Assembly (NCBI GenBank): GCA_037157565.1
Contig: JAZHRO010000003.1
Location: 68,760,501-68,824,500 of the forward strand
Source: Thalassia testudinum
Taxonomy: Eukaryota; Streptophyta; Magnoliopsida; Alismatales; Hydrocharitaceae
Length of the DNA stretch: 64,000 nt
Direction of reading: 5' to 3'
Positions 12,473-25,398 of this stretch are shown here, piece by piece. Each line of letters starts with the position of its first letter. Position 1 is the stretch's first letter. The notes beneath the pieces are model-generated. The model saw only the letters and a program-made list of their open reading frames with translations, was not told the origin of the DNA and made no database searches. The position numbers and the translations under genes are program-made.

Positions 12473-13813
12473 GGTGTCGGACTCGAATAGGTTGTTAATA
12501 TGATGATTTTATCGTTGAAGTGTGTATAGTGGTTAACCTAAATCAGACCTAACCATCACTTTACAAAAATTTTTTTTAACCTGGCCTACTTGATTTTATC
12601 TTGGTCACTTTTAGGCCCAGGGTCGAACTCAGGGAAGTGGGGTTACAAGTCAAGTTTCTACGACTTTCCTACAACGAGTCTCTTCCGTTCGTTTATTGTG
12701 TTTTTGGTGTTTTTCTATTTAGATTTTTTTCTGGTAATCTTTGTCCTTGAGGCACACCCTCAAAATTAGGTTCTTGGCTTTGAGACAAATTAGGTTCTTG
12801 GCTTTGAGACAAATTAGTTTCTTGGCTTTGAGACAAATCAGGTTCCAAAATGGGTCTTGCTATTCGCAAGATGGAGTACCTACAAGTCAAAGATTATCTT
12901 TTATCTTTTATATATATTTTTTTTTTATCTTTTTATGGGCATGCAAGAGAAATAGAAATAAAGTAAATATAGTATAGATATATATGTATATACTATATAT
13001 GTATAAAGGGGTGGGGGTGGAGGCGGAGATGGAGTGTAGCACGGTGTCGAGTCGGTCGTCGTCTAGAAAGACGCAACCAACAGGACGAGGTGCCGCGTGG
13101 AGTGTGGGATGGATGGTGGAAGATGTATGTGACCACGCTTTTTGTATGCATGTATCGGGGAATATCAGCAACTGGTGCAGATATTCCCGCGATATCACGT
13201 ATGGTAAATAATGTGAAAATATATATATATGTATATATGTAAATATATCTATATATATATGGTTATAAATATATAGGTATATATATGTAGTTATATATGT
13301 ATATATGCATGTGTATATATATATATATATAAGTATATGTATAGATAGATATATGTATAGATATATATATATATATATAGGTATGAGTATGTGTATATAA
13401 CTATATAGATGTAAATATGTATGTATGTATATGTATATATAGATATATGTAGCTAGATATATATATATATATATGTATATATAGATGTATATATAAGTAG
13501 GTGTGTATATATGTATATATATATATATGTATCTATATATATATGTATCTCTACTTATTTATATAGGTAATAATATATATATATAGATATATGTAAATTT
13601 ATATATATATATATATGTATATAGATATATGTATATATGTAAGTATATATGTGTGTGTATATATATATAAGTACATAGATATATATATATGTATATGTAT
13701 GTATATAGTACTATATAGATGTATATATATATATATATATAAATATATTTATATATGTATGTATAAGTATATGTGTATATATATATGTATATATATATAT
13801 AGGTATATAGATG

Positions 13814-13844
<31 letters not shown>

Positions 13845-15636
13845 ATGTACATAAACTAATACATATTTATATAAGTACTAATATATGTATAGATATATGT
13901 ATAAATATATATATATATGTATATAAGTATATGTATATATGTGAAAAATATATATGTATATATATATATATATGTATATAGATGTATGTATATATATATG
14001 TCTGTATACAAATACATAAGTATATAAGTACTACTATATGTATAAATATAAATATTTATATATATGTATATATATATGTATATAAATATATGTATATATA
14101 TCAATATATATATGTATACGTATATATATATATGTATATGATAGAGTATAGGTGTGTGTGTGTATGGAAGTGTGAGTGTATGTGTGTGTAAGCGTCAGTA
14201 AAGAGAGTTCTGTGAGTGTTGTGAGAGAGAGTGAGAGAGAGAGAGAGGGAGAGATGGTGCTGTTAAGGAGTTTGGAGCTTCAACGCATCGTGTGGAGTCC
14301 TACACGCGCGCGCAGGCGCGTATGCGCGCAGAGGACGTGCGGTGGAGGGAGTGGCTGGAGAGGAGGGTCCGCATCGCACAGCGCTGCGTGGAGGGGCGTA
14401 CGCAGGAGAGTGAAGTGGGTGACGCAGGCAGGCAGATGCATGGGCGGGCGTGCGCTTGGGCAGGCACGCGCGTGGGCGAAGGCCGGTTGCAGCGCGTCGG
14501 GTGACCGGTAAAGTGAGAAACTCACTTATCACCCCACTGTAGCCACAATGTTCCGCAGAAATGCGTGAACAGTGGCTACAGTGGTCGGGCGAAATGCGCA
14601 ACCGAGAGCTGTAGGTGCTGTGAATACGGTCGGCTCGCAGCTGGCGCGCGAGGAAGAAAGTCTGTGCCAGTCGGTTGCTACTGCGGAGAAGTTCGCGACA
14701 GAGCGCGTGGAGAGGGAGTTGGCATGAGCAGTGGAGGGCGAGGGTGACCTGCTGCTTGAGAGGAGGCTTGCAGGTGCTACTGGGGTGCGCTGGGGTGCTT
14801 GGCCAGCCGCAGCAGAGGCGCGCAGTGGCCGGTTGTAGGTAGAAGAGAGAGCACAACAGAGCAAAGAAGCGGGAGGCGGTGGGGCCTGCAGGTGTGCGCT
14901 GGAGGTGAGGGCGCCTACAGGCGTGTGTGGAAGGGGCTGGGACTGCTGCTGCTGCCGCTGAGCTTCGAGCTTCAGACCTTGAAGCCTGCGGCAATGACTG
15001 AAGGTCCTCAAACGGTGAACCAAGAAAAGAGCCACCACACCCACCGGCTCTTTGAAGAGCTGGGCAATGGTGGTCTCACTGTGGTGGGTGTGCACCATAG
15101 TGAGGGCTCTTGTCTATCGAGTGTCTCCTCGTAGGAGGAGGGCCGGAGTGTGGAGGGAGAGGAAGGAGAGGACGGTGGCCTAGAAGGAGAAGTCCTGGGT
15201 TCTTTTGGTGTTGGACCAGGCTGCTACCAGAAGGAGCCGAACCCTCTTTTTTATAGAGGAGGAAGGCATGCACAGCCATGCCCGGGCTATGCATGCGGCT
15301 GCATGGGGCTCGGCAGGGAGTGGTGCCTGCGGCTGCAGGGAGAGGAGAGCAGGGAAGCATGGTGCGAGGAGGAAGAAGTCAATCCATGCACAGCAGCCGC
15401 AGGAAGAAAGATTTCCAAATCAAATGGAAAAAAAAATAAAGATGGGAATTTTGTGAAGCAGCACATGAAGAAAATGTAAATTGCGAGGCCAATTTATTTA
15501 CTCTCCTCCCCCCTCAATTAAATGCATGCATGCGTCTATATTCACAAATGCGACCATGTCTACCTAATATGAACTGATAATGCTAGGAAATAGCACAAGA
15601 CGGCACAATTGTAGGTGTATTTTTGCGGTGCAATCA
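12473..15636 (-). repeat. 3' LTR of element B
   Basis: 3164 bp and clearly homologous to 23998-26984 and, in the opposite sense, to the two halves of B1. It contains a (TA/TG)-rich low-complexity tract (about 13211-14140), a GT/GA-rich edge, then a GC-rich half. Substitutions and indels against the 5' LTR are frequent, including large length changes in the AT tract, so the insertion is not recent. Confidence 0.88.
13211..14140. repeat. TATATG/TATATA low-complexity tract in B 3' LTR
   Basis: About 0.93 kb almost wholly of TA steps with scattered G and C (tatatatgtatatatgtaaa…), ending in GT and GA dinucleotide runs. It occurs at the same place in all three family LTRs (see 24660-25560 and 27215-27880). 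The YIYIYI… reading frames it creates are artefacts. Confidence 0.9.
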
Positions 15637-15673
15637 TACCCCCATGCCTATCTTTTGCTAGTCCCTAGCAAAA
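15637..15673 (-). other. 3' polypurine tract of element B with adjacent hairpin
   Basis: In the element sense it reads TTTTGCTAGGGACTAGCAAAA, then gataggcatgggggta, then the LTR TG. The purine run GGGGG primes plus-strand DNA. The perfect inverted repeat (TTTTGCTAG/CTAGCAAAA) just upstream is shared by elements D, E and F. Confidence 0.8.
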
Positions 15674-17163
15674 TAGTATTTGGAAATAATCTTTAAGTTG
15701 AAGATTTTCTTCTGAGGCGATATAGGTGTGTTTATTGTTGGATATTGTGAGAACCAATTGTGGAGAAGACTACCAGTACTTTAAGTCTCACATGACAAAG
15801 ATCATCTCTCAACTAACCAGGACTCTTGATATTTAAACCTTAAGTACGATTTCTATGACCCAGGAGGTTTTTGCCGTACTCGAGAGCTCAAGAGGTTATA
15901 GCTTGTTCTTAGTAAAGGATCAAGACTGACCAGATGAACATTAAGACTCAAGCCCAGGGTTTCATGATTTTTTAAGTAAAGGTTGGTCCCAGTTTCAGCT
16001 CGTGTCTTCGGATTGACCCTTAAGAAGATGACGGAAAACTCAACTCCCATTTTATGACATTTGTGGCTCACAGGGTATTTGTAACCTACCCTGAAGAACT
16101 TCTTGAAGGGCGACGACTTTGCAGACATTTATGAGGTATACTGACTTATTTGCATTTTTTTTTTGAAACACGTGTCAGTATATCTCTTACAACATTATTT
16201 GGAGGAGCACACTTTTCTTTTTGGTGGGAGAGTTCTTTCTTGGTGGACAGAGTCGTTCCTAAACACAAGACTAAAGCCTAGGATAAAAAGTCTACCTGCA
16301 CGCACAGGTAAGGAATCCACCTTCCCTAATGAACACTAGGGTTGGATCTTATGTTCACCTGGTCTTTCGTGATATGTGTAGTGTGAACCAAGTTTACTTA
16401 AGCTCTCAAGTAGAAGCAAACCAACAGATTCTGTACTGGTGTCTCATGTACAAGAATATGTCCTTAATTAGGAGAGATTCTGATCTATTTTGTCAATGCT
16501 CAAGTGAATTAAGCCTGAGCTTGAGCGAATCAAGCTTCTGTGGCCTGGAAAGTCTTCAAAACAGAGGTTGAATATCCATAAACACTTATTGTATTTTTGT
16601 TTCAGCCTTTAGATCATTACTAAACACCATTTATTATTTTTTTTCTTTTCTTTTTATTTTTCTTGCATATTTATAAATAGGTAGGAACTGCATGATAGCA
16701 TAAAATACCCAGATCCTATAGATGCCTATCACCCCCCCATGCCAAACGATGCTATGTCCTCATATGCATGCAGGGAGAGGTACAGAAAGGATGAAAGATC
16801 GGGTAACAAGAGCTGAGGTGCAGGGTATACAACAGGGTGGTAGGGTGGGTGGATGGTTGGTGGTGAAAGATCTGGCATTTTCTGGGATGAGAGTGTCCCA
16901 GGTGGAACAGAAAATAAGTCAGGAGGAAGTAGTTGGCCCTCAGATTGGCCAAGAAGAGGGGCTTCTTGGATAGATGGATCCAAAAGGGAATAGCCCCAGT
17001 GAGTAAGATGTGGGCTTAAGGTCCTAGTGTGGAGTTGCAAATCCGCCTGATTTGGCAGGAAAGAAAGGGCAATCTGGTCTTCAAGAGTGTGGACCGGCGG
17101 TGAGTAGCCTGGATATGACTCAGACCACGAGGTATGGGAAGCAAAGAAAACCTCGTCAGAAGT
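15674..17163 (-). other. 3' untranslated part of element B
   Basis: 1.5 kb between protease and PPT with no recognisable pol domain. At 16731-16763 it holds the internal 'ATGAGGACATAGC…GGCATGGGGGGGT' block (element sense), the second PPT-like site also seen in A, D, E and F. Small open stretches (for example 16729-17040) read through this block and are Pro/Leu-rich. I cannot assign them. Confidence 0.6.
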
Positions 17164-18459
17164 CTAGTCAGGAGAAGGTACAGGGATAGGGAGGGATGTG
17201 GGAACGTCACAGTATGTGTAGATCAAGCAGTTGTCAGGTAATCCGCAGTAGTCTGAATAGGTCCCAATTAGTTCGATACACGCACTGATGGCCATGTCCT
17301 CGTCAGACGTGTCATCCTCGATACAATCGCAATCAAAGTTCTTGGCTGCCTTGAAGATGTTAAGCTTGAGCTTTTCAGATCCAACGGAAATCTCAATACA
17401 GCCCGACTCGCAGTCGATAAGGGCACGACCTGTGGCCAAGAAAGGTCGACCAAGGATGATCGGACAATCAGAAAGTGAGCTAGGAACTTCCATATCTAAA
17501 ACAAGAAAGTCAACAGGAAAACAGAGACTGTTGACCCTAACCACCACGTCTTCCACCACACCCTTTGGGATTTTGACAGAACGATCTGCCAACTGTAACG
17601 TGACAGGGGTGGGTTTCAGATTTCCCAAGGAAAATTTTTCGAGCATGATGGTTGGTATAAGATTTATGGAAGATCCTGAATCAAGCAGGGCATGGTTAAA
17701 ACTGCAGCCTTGGATGCTACAGGGAATAAGCGGTGTGCCTGAATCTTTCTGCTTCAGTGGTAGATTTGATAGTATAGCACAACTCACATGAGGCAAGAGA
17801 ACCACAGGATTCTTGGTTTTCTTTGACTGTCGCCTGGGTGTTGTGTAGTGTTTGAAAAATCGGGCGACAGTAGGTATGTGGTCGATAGCCTCGAGCAGGG
17901 GCACCTTGATTTCTACATCCCTGAACAAATTACGCAAGTTATCAAAAGCCTGCGTATCTTTCTTTTTGCCTTTTGGCTCCCTCAGTAGAGCCTTAGGGAA
18001 TGGAACTGATTCTGGCACCAATTTGGGTGTATCGTCCTCTCACGAATGCGGTGCGCATCCCGAATGAGAGGGCGATGAAGAAGATGGGCCAGGATCAGGT
18101 TGAGGCAGATCGACGATCTGCTTACCACTCCTCATAGTGATAGCATTGGACGATGCAGGTCCAGTGGGATCATATGGAGGAGGGTTCGCAATGGGGACAT
18201 AAGTGTGCGGTGCTGCAGCGGGATTAGCCTGAAATCCTGGTGAAATGCTCGGAGCTTGCAGAATCTGATTAACCTGCCCCTGAGAAGGTCGTACCTGTGG
18301 TTGAGGACCACAAGGTACGAAATTTTGCAGGTTTAGGACAGGTTGGGCAGGAAGAGTGCCCTGAGATCGAGTCGCCATGCGTAGTTGACTGATCTCAGCA
18401 TTCTGCTGCGCCAATTGGTGCTGAAGAGAGGTCATGTTCTCTTCATGGCACTTTGACAT
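17164..18459 (-). pseudogene. Element B: Gag C-terminal linker and aspartic protease
   Basis: The frame reads from a Gln/Pro-rich linker (18459-18040, containing SNAITMRSGKQI, the usual Gag-PR junction motif of Athila elements) through a single stop at about 18037 into a retropepsin (18021-17164). The PR keeps the active-site LLDSGSSINLIP and the flap-side IILGRPFLATG motif, so catalytic residues are present. It ends at 17164 with PIPVPSPD and no RT follows, which makes B a gag-PR-only element. The frame differs from the upstream Gag block (a frameshift lies between 18556 and 18460). Confidence 0.85.
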
Positions 18460-18556
18460 ATCCCATCATCATTCACATCAATTTGTCAAGAGGATTTGAT
18501 GCGTGTTCTGCTTGCGCTATGCAAGGGCCTGATGGTGAATTTTCCATAGGATTAGA

Positions 18557-19981
18557 CTAGTCCCTTGGGATGACGGGTGCGGGCGGTCGCATTGGTCCAC
18601 CTGCGGGGTTTTGGCACTGTGGATTGTTGGACCACGCGAAGTTCGAATGATTACGCCACCCTGGGTTATAAGTGGTAGAGAATGGGTCGTTCCCCAAGGC
18701 GCAAGCGTCTTCTATGCTAGAAGATGTGTCCGCATGTAAGTATGCGTCCGAGCACACGGAGGCTTGGTCCTCTATGTCGAAATACTGGCTTGCAGAAGCC
18801 AGATCCACATGACTTACTGAGTCGCTCGGTGCGACACTCGATAAGGAAGGTCTTACGGGGTTTCTCGGGATAAGCCTGGTGTTGGAAAAATTTGGATTGT
18901 GATGAAGTGGTGAAGTGGGGGTGTTTGCCATAGAACGGGTAGGGTTGGCCAGAAGCTCGTCCAGCTTCTTGTGCACGACAGAGACTTCATCCAGTTTTTG
19001 TGCAATAAGGCTTAGATTAGTGGATGAATGGGAGGGTCCTGTGTTAACTTCGTTGACATTTCGGGGCTGGCTGGTACAATTAAAGGCGACAATGGAAGCA
19101 TTGTTCTTCGAGTTTTCGCTCATATTTTCAAACAATTCAAATGCTCCATTCTCGTCTTTATTCATAAAGTTCCCTCCACAGGAAGCGTCTGCAATCTGCT
19201 TCAAAGTCTCATTTAGCCCATAGTAGAAAATCTGGGCTATATGCCACTTAGGCAGACCGTGGTGCGAACACTTCCTGAGGAGGTCGTTATACCTCTCCCA
19301 CGCCTTATGAAATTGTTCGCCATTTTGTTGCGTAAAAGAGGTGATAGCATGGCGAAGCTCATTGGTTCACCCGATTGGGAAGAACTTCTTGAGAAACGCT
19401 ATTCACATCTCTTCCCAAGAGTGGATGGTTCTCCCAAGGGTGCGTAACCACTGTGACGCTTTATCCCGCAATGAAAATGGGAACATTTTCATGATGACTA
19501 TAGGTAACCCGACATTTCTTGGTTTAACCGTTTCAGCCAGTCGGGTTAGGTCTTCCAAGTGGAGAAAAGGATCTTCACTTGCAAGACCATGGAAGTGAAA
19601 ATTTATTAAGCCAATTATGTTCGGTTTTAGTTCAAAGTTGTCCCCGCCCATGGGGACCCGAATTTGTCCTATGGTCTCTGTAGCCGCGGGATTCTGATAG
19701 GAGCTAAGAGACCTAGGCTCCTCCCGTTCGGGAGGGTTCTGCATTTCCTCCAATGTTTCCCGAATGGCTTCAATTCGTTCATTATACATTTCCATTTGGG
19801 CTTGGAGGCGGGTTATGGGATCTAAGGCTCCACCACCTGGTGGGTTCTGAAGGCGGTTTCCTCCCTTGGGATTTGGGGGTGGGTGTGCAGCCATGTTTAT
19901 GGAGGAGGACGATTCGGCTTCTTTTCTAAATTTATCAGGCAATTCAAAAAGTTCAGGGTTTTGTGACCTCCTCCCAAACAT
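18557..19981 (-). pseudogene. gag: Element B Gag (structural protein), broken
   Basis: Gag would form the virus-like particle and bind genomic RNA. It starts MFGRRSQNPELF at 19981, matching the MLGRRSLNP start of E's Gag, which supports this start. The core motifs SEDPFLHLEDL, MFPFSLRDKASQWL, then a stop at 19403, and later KQIADASCGGNF and STTYNPGWRNHSNFAW are typical for Athila Gag. The zinc-knuckle region near 18770 has lost its CX2C pattern. The region between 19402 and 19205 remains in the same frame but carries stops, and a frameshift follows 18557. Confidence 0.85.
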
Positions 19982-20579
19982 GCACTACCGCAGAAAGAAT
20001 TGGGGGGATAAGAAGGGAAAAGAGATGAGAGAAATGACACCGCAAAGGTACACTTGATAACAAATCAATATAATCAAATTCCTAACCTATACAGTGTGCC
20101 ATTAGACCTAATGATCTAAGTTACCTACTATCATGGACTACGAAATCGAATGCGAGCACCGCGGAACCCCCGGGCCAAATTGAAAGGCCGTTTGCCCCAG
20201 TCTTAGACACCTGATAGCACGCGGGAACCCTCACTAGCACGTAGACACTACACGTAGGTAGTTAGACCTCAAATCCTTAGTAAGGGTCAAGTTACAACCA
20301 ATTTTAGTAAGAGGCTTAGGGTCAAGTGCTTTTGGAATGTGAAGTGCATTGTTTACGGGTAATGCCCAAATGATTGATTTTTTAGAGTGTGTAAAACAAG
20401 CATGCAACGAGGAAATCTCCCTGAATTGAAGTTTTTATTGGTGAATGGTTTTCAGAGTTCAGCCTTAAGTAGTATGAATTTTAGGATTTCGCTGAAATAC
20501 CAATTCAACCAATCTCCAGGTTTTGCAAGAATACAGGTTTTCTTCGAAGCCCAACAAACCCTTCTTCAATGTCAGTTAG
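19982..20579 (-). other. Element B leader, gag-proximal part
   Basis: Untranslated leader between Gag and solo LTR C. No gene seen. It ends with GTTAG (20575-20579), the target duplication of C. Confidence 0.6.
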
Positions 20580-23210
20580 TGTAATGAGCGCGTGCCCCAG
20601 ACGTCTTTTAAGACGTCTGGGAGGTGGGCCAGACGTCTGACCAGACGTTTGGGATCGTTTCCAGACGTCTGGAAATCAGTTATTCTGGCACGAGTCTTCG
20701 TCTGCACGCCTCAGCACGCAGGCCCGCGAATATCCGATATTCTCTGCGGCTACAGACGCTCTGCCGCGTCTCTCCCTCCTCCACGCGTGGCCTTAAAAGG
20801 GCACGCCTCCCCTCACTCCGTCACCACCGTCTCCTTTCCCTTCTCCTTCAGCCAGAGCGTGAGCGCGAGCGCAAGGGCGACAGCGACGGCCGCAGTGAGC
20901 GCGGAGGAGGTACGGCGTGCGAGAGCGGAGCTCTGCCGTGAGGGCGAGCTCGCCAGAGCAGCTTGGCCGGCCGGCGGAGGGCGCAGGGGGCGCGGAACAA
21001 TGCCGAGAGGGACCTGCTGCAGTCTGAGCAGCAGGCGCGCGAGGTGCGACGCGGGCGGCGTCACGAGCAGAGGCTGAGTAGTGCCCTGATTCTGGAAAAA
21101 TTTCCAGAATCAGACGTCTGGGTTGATAGGCAGACGGCGAGGACGACATCTGGTAGCTCATAAAGACGTCTGAAAGGTGAGTATTCCGCTTTCTTCTTCC
21201 TTCCTGTCGACCGACCATACTGAGGGAGGCAGTTGGCTGTGCGCAAGTTTGCTGATTCTCCATCCTCTGTGAATCAGACGTCTGGAAGTTGTACCAGACG
21301 GCGGGAGTGACCTCCAGACGTCCGGGGTGACCATCGGACGTCTGGGAGATAGGACAGACGTCCCCGCATACTTCTGGACATCTGGGAAACCACGCTGGAC
21401 AGGTAATTCTCTGATCCACTGTTTAAGACGTCTGGAATAAGTTCCAGATGTCTGATTTTGCACAGTATCGTCTTTTTCAACCCGTTTAGGGCCCGTTCGG
21501 GCTCCGTTTTCCACGATTCGAGTTGCGTTCTTTTCAGAATTAATTCCTCTACCCGTCTACAGTAGCTATACACTATTTTAAGACACTCCTTATGTTTGAT
21601 CCTTGTGATAGGACCTCGTTCAGTTGCAGTCTTGAGAGTCACGGAGGCACGCGAGATTCCCGATCACGCCCCCATTTCTCCCGTTGTACCTGGTAGAGTG
21701 GCTTAAGTTTATTATTAAAATCTGTTAAAGTATGGAACCATAACTAGAATCTAGGACATTGCATGAATCCTAGGAATGAGAAATGTATGGAATGATAGCT
21801 CCTAGGTGATGCATGAATCCTAGGGCTGGAAAACTAGTTGTATGCTAGATCCTAGGATGTGACATGAACCCTAGGATGGAAAAATTAGTGGAATGTATAA
21901 TACTGCAGTCTTGGAAAAATGGAAAGGAATATAAAGCTGCCTGTAAATTGAATTAACAGCTGCCTGTTATGAATAAAGAAACATGATTGAGATCCTGGAT
22001 TGTGAGAACGTGAAACTGGAAAGTGAAACATATGATGTTCTGAGATAAAGAGCTGGAACCCTACGGGGAAATAGGAGTGGAACTCCTGGAAAGAAAAAGG
22101 AATGGAACTGAGATGTAGTTTGTACTGTCTCTTGGGTACGCAGTACCAAAGGGAAGTACCTGTACCTGTTTAGTGCAGAGTGGGGCCAGCCACCCCAGGG
22201 ACCCAGGGTTAGGATTGGCCGCTCTGTACCGACTTGTTGGCCCTCGTGTACGTAGTACCGAGGAGAGCTACTAGTGTTAGGAGAGTACTAGCTACCCCAC
22301 GGGCCCCGGGGTTCTGCTAGCCTCCTTCACCGACTTGTTAGGCCCACTAGGGCAAACCAGGGTAGTCAGGCGAAGGTGCGCGGACTGTGGAAGGGCAAGG
22401 CCCCGGTTTGGTTACTGTGGAGGGGTTGGACCCCTGTTACTAAGAGGGCTCTGCCCTGGTTCCGTGCTGTGCTTTGGGCGCACCCGTTAACGGAAACGAC
22501 TGACCGCGTGCCAGTGCGGGCTAGCTACCTGTGCGTTTATCGCGCGTGCCATAGTCACCATTACGTCTGTCAGTGACCTTGGGGTGGTTGACTGAGGGTA
22601 GGATCACCACGGGGGACTCTCCCGACCAGGAGAGCACCACGTGCTACTTCTACTTTTGGAAAAGACTGCAATCAAGATCGTTCCCACGAGGACATTCGAG
22701 ATCAAGTAAGGGATCTGAGAAATAAATGAAATAGTGAGAAAATTGAAAGATAACAGCTACTGTACACTCTACTGTTGCCTTTAGTTAGTTTGCCACTCTA
22801 CTCAGCGTTTTGCTGATGTGTTACACTCGTTACCTTTTTCAGGACCAGGTGTTGAGCAGCCAGGGTCGGCGGCTGCAGAGGACGCTGGGCCGAGTAGGGT
22901 CCAGTAGAGTTTACCACAGTCTTTTGTACCTCTTTTGTTTCTGTTCTAGTGAGTAATTTTTGTTTCCGCTGTACTTTCTTTACCTGCAGTTCTTGTTATA
23001 TGATAAATGTTGTTCTACTGTTGTGGTGGTACCTACTGTAGTAGTTTCTTTCCTTACTGCTGTACTTTCTTACTGTTAGTTATATTCATGCTGAATATGG
23101 TTTATTTTACTGTCTTTTGGTTACTTCCTCGTTGGACGACTAGGTCTTGGGATTAGTCGAGTCGGTCCGGTTCTCGTGTCTCGTAGGGACTCGGGAAACG
23201 GGTCGTTACA
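20580..23210 (+). mobile_element. Solo LTR C inside the leader of element B
   Basis: 2631 bp, TGTAATGAGC…GGTCGTTACA, with a near-perfect target duplication GTTAG/GTTAA (20575-20579 and 23211-23215). The TGTAA…TTACA termini and the 3' stretch with 'ggaccaggtgttgagcagcc' and 'cgggaaacgggtcgttaca' resemble LTRs of plant chromoviruses (Tekay/Del type), but no coding part is present, so family and sense are inferred. The first 900 bp carry about 14 copies or variants of the 10-bp palindrome CAGACGTCTG. The GC-rich stretch 20700-21060 has overlapping open frames that I judge non-coding. Confidence 0.78.
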
Positions 23211-23970
23211 GTTAATTAATGCATGCTAAAATGCAATGGGCTTCCCTAATTGGAGATTTCTATGTGTGGATGCACGAATCAGTTTTATGTTAGTGTGAAA
23301 GGGAGCCAAAGCACTTCAATTCAAGTGCTCCCAATCACCAAAAAGATGTCCACACAAGGCTCAACCAAAAGATAAAGAAAATTAAATTGTTGGGGTTGAA
23401 ATGTTCAGGATCGAATCTTAGGCAAGTTGAAAAGTCATGGTGGGGTTGGAATCAACTCAATTCCAAGTCTCCCCACCAAAAATGTGATCTCGAATTTGCA
23501 GCTAAGTGAGGCAAAAGAGGGATGCAATCAATCTTTTTATGCTTGCCTCAAAGAATACTTCACACGGCGAAAAATTCAGGAATCAAGATTCTTGGATTTT
23601 TGCTATGCGAAGTAAGGTAGGAAATCCCAGGGCGGTGGGAGCAAAGGCAATCAATCAAACAAGTGAATTTTAATCCACTTGCCCCAAGAGATCCCAAAAA
23701 GTTTTTTAGTTTTTATTTATTAAGCTGACAAGTTAACCTAAGTTGCTAAGAAAAGAAGACCTACTTGTTCAGCAACGTGTGCGAAGCTCCAATGCGATGT
23801 CGGCGTCTTCACGCTCTCGTTCCCGCCTTGGATCTGCTCACGTCTTCGACTTCATCTACCTGCCTTCTCCTTGCAACAGGTTCACCTGCACAGTATTAAA
23901 CAAAAACACCCGTGAAGAGAGAAGAGAAAAAATGAAAGGAATGGAATAGAAACTTACTTGCAGGCGCACC
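23211..23970 (-). other. Element B leader, PBS-proximal part
   Basis: The remainder of the untranslated leader, resuming after solo LTR C. It contains no recognisable gene. Confidence 0.6.
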
Positions 23971-23988
23971 TCCCCGGCAACGGCGCCA
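23971..23988 (-). other. tRNA-Asp primer binding site of element B
   Basis: In element sense TGGCGCCGTTGCCGGGGA, a perfect complement of the plant tRNA-Asp 3' end, 9 bp from the 5' LTR end at 23998. It fixes the minus orientation of B. Confidence 0.9.
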
Positions 23989-23997
23989 GAAAAGGTG

Positions 23998-24757
23998 TGG
24001 TGTCGGACCCGAATAGGTTGTTAATACGATTATTTTATCGTTGAAGTGTGTATAGTGGTTAACCTAAATCGGACCTAACCATCTCTTTACAAAAAATTTT
24101 TTTAACCTAGCTTACTTGATTTTATCTTGGTCACTTTTAGGCCCAGGGTCGAACTCAGGGAAGTGGGGTTCCAAGTCAAGTTTCTACGCCTTTCCTACAA
24201 CGAGTCTCTTCCGTTCGTTTATTGTGTTTTTCTATTTAGATTTTTTTCTGGTAATCTTTGTCCTTGAAGCACACCCTCAAAATTAGGCTCTTGGCTTTGA
24301 ACCAAATCAAGGTTCCAAAATGGGTCTTGCTATTCGCAAGATGGAGTACCTGCAAGTCAAAGATTATCTTTTCTCTTTTATATATATATTTTTTTATCTT
24401 TTTATGGGCATGCAAGAGAAATAAAAATAAAGTAAATATAGTATAGATATATATGTATATATTATATATGTATAAAGGGGTGGGGGTGGAGGCGGAGATG
24501 GAGTGTAGCACGGTGTCGAGTCGGTCGTCGTCTAGAAAGACGCAACCAACAAGATGAGGTACTGCGTGGAGTGTATGTGACCACACTTTTTGTACGCATG
24601 TATCGGGGAATATCAGCAATTGGTGTAGATATTCCCACGATATGACATATGGTAAATAATGTGAAAATATATATATATGTATGTATGTATATATGTAAAT
24701 ATATATATATGGTTATAAATATATAGGTATATATATGTAGTTATATATGTATATATG

Positions 24758-24809
<52 letters not shown>

Positions 24810-25230
24810 TATATGTATAGATAGATATATGTATAGATATATATATATAGGTATGAGTATGTGTATATAACTATATAGATGTAAATATATAAGTATGTAT
24901 ATATAGATATATGTAGCTAGATATATATATATATCTATATATAGGTGTATATATAACTAGGTGTGTATATATGTATCTATATATATATATGTATCTATAC
25001 TTAGTTATATAGGTAATAATATATATATATATAGATATATGTATATTTATATATATATATATGTATATAGATATATGTATATATGTAAGTATATATGTGT
25101 GTATATATATATATAAGTATTTAGATATATATTTATATATATGTATATAGTATTATATAGATGTATATATATATATATATAAAGTATATGTGTATATATA
25201 TATGTATATATATATATAGGTATATAGATG

Positions 25231-25263
<33 letters not shown>

Positions 25264-25367
25264 ATATAGACTAATACATATTTATATAAGTACTAATATA
25301 TGTATAGATATATGTATAAATATATATATATATATGTATATAAGTATATGTATATATGTAAAAAATA

Positions 25368-25398
<31 letters not shown>

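Noticed and set aside
13559..14191. Open frames with [12 protein letters not shown] proteins, also at 25250-25606 and 27637-27858
   Set aside because: They are translations of the TA-rich low-complexity tract, occur on both strands and are not conserved between LTR copies.
20600..21450. CRISPR-like array of short repeats
   Set aside because: Spacing of the CAGACGTCTG boxes is irregular, there is no unit longer than about 12 bp, and the sequence is a eukaryotic LTR.
20592..21642. Overlapping frames of 105-208 codons in solo LTR C
   Set aside because: Arg/Ala/Ser-rich translations of GC-rich and CAGACGTCTG-repeat sequence, with no similarity to a known protein.
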